Both the position numbers and the translations under genes were made by a program. The notes under the pieces are model-generated. The model did not search any database. It was not told the DNA's origin and worked only from the letters and a program-made list of their open reading frames with translations. Shown in pieces: positions 49,927-55,278 of a stretch of DNA of 55,278 bases. Every line of letters starts with the position of its first letter. The first letter of the stretch is position 1. Source of the DNA: a virus; IMG/VR virus record IMGVR_UViG_3300010392_005395, positions 1 to 55,278 of that record. One strand, 5' to 3'.

Positions 49927-50981
49927 AACGTGCTCATCAGCATCGGTGCGCTATATTAGCAGCAATTGAATCTGGCACGTTTGATTACAAATCTACATTT
50001 CCAGACTCAAAAAACGCAATAAAATTTGCAAAAAAACTTGGTGATATACAAACAGTAGAACAATATTTATCAAGTTGGCTCAGTAATAAAAAACAAGAGG
50101 TATCATCTTCAACATATGATGGGTATCGGAAAATTATTAACAATAAACTAATACCAGAATTTGGTGATTTTAATTTATCCGATTTAAAACGTGTTCATGT
50201 AAAACAATGGGCAAGAAAATTAACTGTTTCAAACAAATACATATCAAACATATTGTCTCCACTTCGCACAGCATTATCAGAGGCAGTTGAAGACGAAATA
50301 ATTGAATACAATATCCTTGCTGAGTGGACGTATTCAAGAAAAGAAGAAGTTAAAGAAGATGATGATGTTGATCCTTTCACTGTTATTGAAATGCAACTTA
50401 TATTAGGAGAAATGCAAGGGCAGGTTCGTAATGTTTTTCAGTTTTCATTTTGGACAGGGTTAAGACCATCTGAAACAGTGGCATTGAGATGGGACGATAT
50501 AGATTTTGTAAATGGATCTGTCAGAGTATCTAAGGCATTAACAGAAGCTGCACAGAAAGTAGAAACAACAAAAACTAAAGCTGGAAAAAGAGATGTTAAA
50601 TTATTACCAGCGGCATTAGATGCGCTAAAAAAACAAAAACAATATACGTTTTTACAAGATGAAGAAATTTTCCATAACCCAAATACAGATAAAGCATGGA
50701 CTGGTCATCAAGTGATTGGAAATCATTGGAAGAGGGCGATTAGAAAATCTGGAGTTAGATATAGAAGACAGTATCAAACTAGACATACCTACGCCAGTAT
50801 GATGCTTTCAGCAGGCGAACATCCAATGTGGGTTGCCAAACAAATGGGTCACAAAGACTGGACAATGATTGCTCGTGTTTATGGAAAATGGATTCCAGAC
50901 GCTAATCCAGACGCTGGTAATAGAGCAGTTGAAATATTTGGAACTGAGTTTAATGAAAGTAAATCGGTAATAAGAGGATAG
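49797..50981 (+). CDS. int: tyrosine integrase
   Basis: 394 residues. An N-terminal Arm DNA-binding region (IDFRYNGTRCREKVKLKPTA) is followed by the core-binding domain and a catalytic domain with R223 (WTGLRPSE), K261 (TKAGKRDV), R329 (QTRHTYASM), H352 (QMGHKDW) and Y362 (VYGKW). The usual His of HxxR is Tyr here. This Arm/DUF3596-type integrase often uses tRNA 3' ends, which suits the tRNA-Ser at the left. It overlaps the excisionase frame by 130 nt. Confidence 0.92.
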   Translation: MGRELPNFEGVKPASKTSIEIDFRYNGTRCREKVKLKPTATNLKRAHQHRCAILAAIESGTFDYKSTFPDSKNAIKFAKKLGDIQTVEQYLSSWLSNKKQEVSSSTYDGYRKIINNKLIPEFGDFNLSDLKRVHVKQWARKLTVSNKYISNILSPLRTALSEAVEDEIIEYNILAEWTYSRKEEVKEDDDVDPFTVIEMQLILGEMQGQVRNVFQFSFWTGLRPSETVALRWDDIDFVNGSVRVSKALTEAAQKVETTKTKAGKRDVKLLPAALDALKKQKQYTFLQDEEIFHNPNTDKAWTGHQVIGNHWKRAIRKSGVRYRRQYQTRHTYASMMLSAGEHPMWVAKQMGHKDWTMIARVYGKWIPDANPDAGNRAVEIFGTEFNESKSVIRG

Positions 50982-51073
50982 ATATTATCTGCATATACTA
51001 TGAGCATAAATCGTTTTTTTATTAGTAACTATCTGGTAATATTTATTTTTAATTAATTTATTAGGGTGGGGCG

Positions 51074-51808
51074 ATGAAAAATTTATTTGTGTCATTAATA
51101 TTAGTAGTGATGATATTTTGTAATTTCACGGTTAGTGCTGAATGGAGAGTTAAAACAGAAATAGACTCAATGACTGACAAAGAAAGGAAAGAGGCTATAG
51201 TAGAAAATAACTTAGGACACTCTTTTTCTGTTTATCGTCTTGATAATGCTCTTAATGTATGGGGATCTTTTAGATTATCAAACAAATCAATTGATCAAAT
51301 AGACAATAAAAATTTAATTATATTTCGAATAGACAAGAATAACCCCGTAGATTTATCAGAGATAGCTCGAATGCAAGATTCGCTGGAAATGCATCTCTAT
51401 TCTTGGACACCAAAATGGATAACTTTTAATATATGGCATGGCAAGGGAAATATTCCTAATGATTTAATACTTAATCTAATGGAGGGGAATAAAATTGTTG
51501 TAAGACATTTTTCACCAACAGGCGGATACAAAGAAACAACATTTACTCTTAAAGGTGCGAAAAAAGCAATTTCAACCTCATTAGGGTTAAAACAAGTTGA
51601 AATAAATGAACTTAAAAATCAAGCAAGTAAAAAGAAAGAATATACAAATTATTATGGCGATAAAATGATGGAATGTGTCAGGAGTTCTGCTCGCACCAGA
51701 GACACAACATGCACAACCAAGATAATAGAGTGCGGCGACAAGTTTCCAGAAAATCAAGAAGGAAACCTGGATAAACTTAAAAATTGTATAGTTAACCAGG
51801 GGTTGTAG
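51074..51808 (+). CDS. exported protein, unassigned cargo
   Basis: 244 residues. Signal peptide LFVSLILVVMIFCNFTVSA with cleavage before EWRVKTE. The mature part has a mixed alpha/beta pattern (LNVWGSFRLSNKSIDQIDNK, then LHLYSWTPKWITFNI) and a C-terminal four-cysteine region. A periplasmic protein, not recognised. GGTGGGG lies just before its ATG. First of the cargo genes after the integrase. Confidence 0.5.
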   Translation: MKNLFVSLILVVMIFCNFTVSAEWRVKTEIDSMTDKERKEAIVENNLGHSFSVYRLDNALNVWGSFRLSNKSIDQIDNKNLIIFRIDKNNPVDLSEIARMQDSLEMHLYSWTPKWITFNIWHGKGNIPNDLILNLMEGNKIVVRHFSPTGGYKETTFTLKGAKKAISTSLGLKQVEINELKNQASKKKEYTNYYGDKMMECVRSSARTRDTTCTTKIIECGDKFPENQEGNLDKLKNCIVNQGL

Positions 51809-51816
51809 TTATTAAA

Positions 51817-51883
51817 ATGAATTTTTTTTTAAGTAGCATTATTAATAATTGTCGGACTTTGTTTTGTTGGAAAATCTGCAAAT
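51817..51883 (+). pseudogene. decayed copy of the 5' end of gene 52854-53183
   Basis: The first 67 nt align with 52854-52922 (for example TTATTAATAATTGT followed by a TTTTGTTGGAAAATCTGCAAAT block), about 85% identical. The frame is shifted within a T-run, so the reading breaks. It is probably a partial duplication followed by decay, not a gene. Seen directly by comparing the two sequences. Confidence 0.7.
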
Positions 51884-51951
51884 TGAAAATGTCTTTGTTG
51901 TAGGAAATGTAATATTTTTATGAAAACTACACAATGTGATTAAGGAAAAGC

Positions 51952-52146
51952 ATGAGTAAAAAACAAGAAATAATTAATGAAATAGAAAAGAAAGAGCAAA
52001 TATTACATAAAGCTGAATTAGAGAGTAATGCTTGGAATTCTGGAAAATACAAAAACTCATCTAATGCAAAAGTAACTACTGTTTTTGTAGAATCTTTAAA
52101 AAAAGATATTGAAAGGTTAAATACTGAACTTTCTGCATTGGAATAA
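51952..52146 (+). CDS. small coiled-coil protein
   Basis: 64 residues: MSKKQEIINEIEKKEQILHK, then AELESNAWNSGKYKN and DIERLNTELSALE. Strongly helical heptad-like, no signal peptide, cytoplasmic. It lies between the decayed duplication and the SH3-like gene. Unrecognised. Confidence 0.5.
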   Translation: MSKKQEIINEIEKKEQILHKAELESNAWNSGKYKNSSNAKVTTVFVESLKKDIERLNTELSALE

Positions 52147-52215
52147 GAATTCAAGAAACGGTACTATTTGGGTTTTTTTCCATAGTCAATTAAGAAACAT
52201 TAGAAAGGATTATTT

Positions 52216-52764
52216 ATGAAAAATACCATAATAGGTTTTATTTTATTGGTAATATTTACACAATATGTTTATTCAGCAGCAATGGAACAAGGAACATATT
52301 ATGTAACATCAAACAGGTTAAATGAAAGACTTGAACCATCAAAAAATGGGAAGATCACAAATACATTAGACAAAGGACAGAAAGTTAAAGTTTATGATGT
52401 AGTAAATGGATGGGCAAGAATTACAGAATGGTATGATGGAATAGTTGAAGGACAAAACAAAGCAGTAGCAAGATGGGTATTCGCTATGTATTTATCAAAA
52501 AACAAACCAGTTAAAAAGAATGTAAATTACAACTCACCAATAGCTAATGCTATTAAAAATTCAGATGACTTTTCAAGATATAAATCAGTTTTTATAAAGG
52601 CATCAGAAGAACTAGTCAAAAGCGGAAGGTGTTCAATAAGAGAACTTAGTGGTGATGGATGGATGAGGTCACAAAATCAGAAACCAGCACCAGTTTATTT
52701 TGTTTGGTGTAATGGATATAAAGACAGAGTTTATTTGAATACCAGAACAGCAGATTATTGGTAA
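52216..52764 (+). CDS. exported SH3b-domain protein
   Basis: 182 residues. Signal peptide IIGFILLVIFTQYVYSA precedes an SH3b domain (YYVTSNRLNERLEPSKNGKI, then GQKVKVYDVVNGWARI and VARWVFAMYLS). The remainder is a smaller domain with a pair of cysteines. SH3b domains bind cell-wall peptides or other ligands. The gene is an exported cargo protein; a role in envelope modification is possible. Confidence 0.65.
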   Translation: MKNTIIGFILLVIFTQYVYSAAMEQGTYYVTSNRLNERLEPSKNGKITNTLDKGQKVKVYDVVNGWARITEWYDGIVEGQNKAVARWVFAMYLSKNKPVKKNVNYNSPIANAIKNSDDFSRYKSVFIKASEELVKSGRCSIRELSGDGWMRSQNQKPAPVYFVWCNGYKDRVYLNTRTADYW

Positions 52765-52853
52765 TGTTGATGGTAACAATATTCATTAACTAAACACTTC
52801 GCTTGAAATGATTGACGAAAATAGTTAAAAATATATTTGTATGGGGGTGGTAA

Positions 52854-53183
52854 ATGAAATTAATTTTTTTAGTGGTATTATTAATAATTGTTGGGCTTTA
52901 TTTTGTTGGAAAATCTGCAAATAGCCTTCCAGCAGGGTATGATAAAAACGAAATAATTGGAAAACTTGCTTCAGCTAGAGATAACAGTGATGAATGTGTT
53001 ATATCAAAAAAATATCCTAAATCTCAAAATTTAAGAATAGGTGCTTGTCGAATGCACGAGGTTTTAACTGACTATTTAAACTCAATTATGGCCCAAGATG
53101 CTCAAGTGAGAAAATTCATTCAGGGACAAGGTTATGACTATAATAAATGGCAGCAAAATATTGAAGAATTAAAATATTTGTAG
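52854..53183 (+). CDS. membrane-anchored small protein
   Basis: 109 residues. An N-terminal hydrophobic segment LIFLVVLLIIVGLYFVG anchors it, with a soluble C-terminal region KLASARDNSDECVISKKYPK, then YLNSIMAQDAQVRKFIQGQG. A degenerate copy of its 5' end exists at 51817. GGGGTGG precedes ATG. Not recognised. Confidence 0.5.
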   Translation: MKLIFLVVLLIIVGLYFVGKSANSLPAGYDKNEIIGKLASARDNSDECVISKKYPKSQNLRIGACRMHEVLTDYLNSIMAQDAQVRKFIQGQGYDYNKWQQNIEELKYL

Positions 53184-53298
53184 CCATTATGCCCTTTGGA
53201 ACCAGGACTTTAATACTACATCTGTAATATTTTTATATTACTCAGCTTGTTCAAATCTTGATACAAAAAAGTGAATAGTAAACGAAAGGATTTAGATA

Positions 53299-54420
53299 AT
53301 GAAATTGTTTTTGTATGTATTTTTATTTATTCTAACAAGCAGCTGTGTTAGCACTAATTCTTCACCTGAAAATGTAGTTAATGAGCATGAAAAAACAACA
53401 CCCAAACTTCTTAACAATAAAGATCAAAGTAAAATTAAAAATATCCAAAAAGATACAAAAAAAATAAAGTTTGACAAATTTATAAAAGATGAAAAAAATA
53501 ATATTAAAATTCTCAAAGATAGATTAAAGAAATATCGACAAAGCGCTGATGCTATATCTATCAAACTAAAAGGTCGATTAAATAAAAATGACTTTAATAA
53601 TGTAAGTAATCTAATTGAAGAATTAAATCTAAATGATTTGAAACAAGGAGAATTTGAAAAATCTTTAGACTTTAAAGAAAGAAAAAACCAACGAGAAAAT
53701 AAACTAAAAAGTAAGATATTTTCAATAAACGTATATGCCTCTGACTATGAGCCACAAGGATTTATATATAATGCTGACTCAGAAAAATGGAGCCTAAAAA
53801 TAGGTGAAATAAGTTCGTCATATGGATCTATTCTAGATAAGGTAAAAAAAGAAAATTATCGGGTTTCTTTAAATAATAAAAGGGAAAATTATACCTCTAC
53901 TAAAGCCAACGCATTTGGTGTTTCTGTGGAAGTTGAAAGTACCCACATGTATTTTAACCAACTTCTTACAACTGATGCTGATATGATTAACTACTTAAAC
54001 AATACTTGGTTTTATATTCCTATGTCTATCGCAAATGCTAAAAAATTAAAAAATAATTTAAGGCATAAAATTGTTTACCAAATAAATGATTCTCCAAAGG
54101 TTATTAAAGAAGTTAGTGGCCAGTCTGCTACTTTATCTTCACCTTTTTCAACTTATTATGAAAAAAAATTATTGGATATTAATATTTTGGGAGTAGGAAT
54201 CTATTCTAAAAATAAACTAATAAAAAGTATTTCAAGGTATGAAAAAGCTATTAAATCATTAGATAAAGCTATTAAGTTCAGAGAACATAGACTTAAGGAA
54301 ATTTCATCAAAAACACCTATTCCAATATTCCCACATGAACCAAGAGAAAACTGTTTGCATAATGGTAAAGTTTGGAGGATGAATTTAGAAAAAGGTTTGT
54401 GGGAATGTAATACATATTAA
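53299..54420 (+). CDS. lipoprotein with coiled coil
   Basis: 373 residues. Lipoprotein signal LFLYVFLFILTSSCVST with lipobox LTSSC. A basic, lysine-rich segment follows, then a coiled coil and a beta domain (FGVSVEVESTHMYF, then DADMINYLNNTWFYI). It ends CLHNGKVWRMNLEKGLWECN. Exported to the outer or inner leaflet; unassigned. AAAGGA before its ATG supports translation. Confidence 0.55.
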   Translation: MKLFLYVFLFILTSSCVSTNSSPENVVNEHEKTTPKLLNNKDQSKIKNIQKDTKKIKFDKFIKDEKNNIKILKDRLKKYRQSADAISIKLKGRLNKNDFNNVSNLIEELNLNDLKQGEFEKSLDFKERKNQRENKLKSKIFSINVYASDYEPQGFIYNADSEKWSLKIGEISSSYGSILDKVKKENYRVSLNNKRENYTSTKANAFGVSVEVESTHMYFNQLLTTDADMINYLNNTWFYIPMSIANAKKLKNNLRHKIVYQINDSPKVIKEVSGQSATLSSPFSTYYEKKLLDINILGVGIYSKNKLIKSISRYEKAIKSLDKAIKFREHRLKEISSKTPIPIFPHEPRENCLHNGKVWRMNLEKGLWECNTY

Positions 54421-54444
54421 TTATTGAATGGAGATATTTGGCTA

Positions 54445-55278
54445 ATGATTCGATTTGGGGTTTATGGATATGGTTGTTCGATAATAACTGACTTTAACGA
54501 CTTTAGATTAATTCCAATAAAAAACAAAGATCAAAAACAATACAGTCTAACAGCATTCTTGGAAATTATTAATGAACAAAACTTAAACTACCGACAGTTA
54601 ATATATGATTTAGAGTCGGTACTTTCTTTTATAGAGAAAAAAGATATTATAATCACTAATCAACTAAGTAATGAGTATGAATATAATGATCTGCCAGAAA
54701 ATTATCCTCTTAAAATAAGAGATGAACTTAAAAATAAATCTTCTCCAACTATAATTAGTGATTCAATATCAAGAGACTCTCGAAAGAATTTTATTCAAAT
54801 GGCGCTTAATAAATTAAAAGATCAATCGGATCCAAATAATAAAATATTCAGAGGTGCTTTTTTTCGAATAATAGAGGTTTATCGTATGAGAGGAGACTAT
54901 GTTGATATATCTTATTATCTTCTTTTTTCTGCTCTAGAATCTTTAAGTAGAGAGGTTTTAAACAATGATTCAAAAAACTGTTCGGAACCAATCTCAAAAT
55001 TTTTACAGGACTATGGGTTTGATGTAAGAGAAAATTATGCAGGTAATTTATTAAAATCTATATCAAGCTATGCTCACGTTCGTAGCTCTCTATTTCACAA
55101 CGGGAAATTAGAAAAAACTATCAATCAAAATAATCAATCTGTTACTTATTCATTATTTACCTACCATAAGCCCTTAGCACTTTTATTACCTCTAGTGATA
55201 ATTAAATACATTGGTTTTGATGACGACTATATAAACTGGAATAGTTGGTTAGACAGAATGGACTTTCAAGGAAATTAA
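54445..55278 (+). CDS. Apea/HEPN-like protein
   Basis: About 277 residues from ATG 54445 (MIRFGVYGYG); a TTG at 54424 is also possible. The C-terminal half contains YYLLFSALESLSREVLNN and HVRSSLFHNGK, with an R213-x4-H218 pattern of HEPN ribonuclease-type domains (Apea-like family). HEPN proteins are common in toxin and anti-phage systems. The N-terminal half is not recognised. The gene ends exactly at the window edge, so a partner gene could lie just outside. Confidence 0.6.
   Translation: MIRFGVYGYGCSIITDFNDFRLIPIKNKDQKQYSLTAFLEIINEQNLNYRQLIYDLESVLSFIEKKDIIITNQLSNEYEYNDLPENYPLKIRDELKNKSSPTIISDSISRDSRKNFIQMALNKLKDQSDPNNKIFRGAFFRIIEVYRMRGDYVDISYYLLFSALESLSREVLNNDSKNCSEPISKFLQDYGFDVRENYAGNLLKSISSYAHVRSSLFHNGKLEKTINQNNQSVTYSLFTYHKPLALLLPLVIIKYIGFDDDYINWNSWLDRMDFQGN

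Noticed and set aside
52150-52185. T-run after 52146 as a terminator
   Set aside because: The sequence before it does not form a stable stem.
1-55278. CRISPR arrays, rRNA genes, insertion sequences
   Set aside because: I saw no regularly spaced repeats with unique spacers of 25-40 bp, no rRNA sequence and no transposase gene or terminal repeats.

Overview
The window holds a tRNA-Ser(GCT) gene at its left edge, followed by what looks like one large temperate siphophage genome (prophage). By eye the DNA is strongly AT-rich, about one third G+C. The lambda-like head genes, a tyrosine integrase with an Arm-type N-terminus and a tRNA-Ser target fit a prophage of a low-GC gammaproteobacterium, perhaps marine. 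The sequence does not let me name a genus.

Layout. (1) 1-265: tRNA-Ser(GCT) with its promoter, probably one attachment end, then tandem 10- and 12-mers that could be recombinase arm sites. (2) 278-490: a small helix-turn-helix gene. (3) 522-31177, all minus strand, read right to left: small and large terminase (TerS, TerL), gpW-like joiner, portal, S49 protease, decoration protein and major capsid. A tail-fibre cassette and a lysis cassette follow, and only then the head-tail connectors, tail terminator, tail tube, G/GT chaperone, tape measure and tail-tip proteins. Placing fibre and lysis genes between the capsid and connector genes is unusual for a lambda-like layout. (4) 31178-37456: an AT-rich early region of small minus-strand genes, including four related proteins of one unrecognised family, a DnaQ-like exonuclease and an HTH regulator, with two iteron-like clusters. 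(5) 37457-40869, minus: a primase-polymerase/D5 helicase and an AT-hook/ribbon-helix-helix protein. (6) 41194-50981, plus: a replication and recombination operon (DUF2800 nuclease, DUF2815 ssDNA-binding protein, family B DNA polymerase, VRR-NUC nuclease, SNF2 helicase, GIY-YIG protein), then excisionase and integrase. (7) 51074-55278, plus: six unassigned cargo genes, mostly exported or lipoproteins, ending with an Apea/HEPN-like protein. No second copy of the tRNA end was found, so the right prophage boundary is probably outside the window.

Regulation visible in the DNA. The clearest new signal is a GC-rich 16-mer, CTCGGCGGCAAGTGGA on the minus strand. It occurs three times exactly and once with two changes, and each copy lies 19-20 nt upstream of a -10-like hexamer (TACAAT three times, TATTAT once). 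The copies sit before TerS, inside TerL, before the lysis genes and inside the end of the tape measure gene, so they look like a dispersed set of late promoters. A separate palindrome, TTTCCAnnTGGAAA, links the integrase/excisionase promoter to two early minus-strand promoters and may be the operator of a phage repressor.

Translation-level features are also rich. There is a T TTT TTA frameshift site that makes the G/GT tail chaperone. The ribosome-binding site of the tail tube gene lies inside a 12-bp stem next to a CsrA-like gene. A tail gene around 8285 is split by a one-base frame change. The family B polymerase has lost its exonuclease residues, while a separate DEDDh exonuclease is encoded elsewhere in the prophage.
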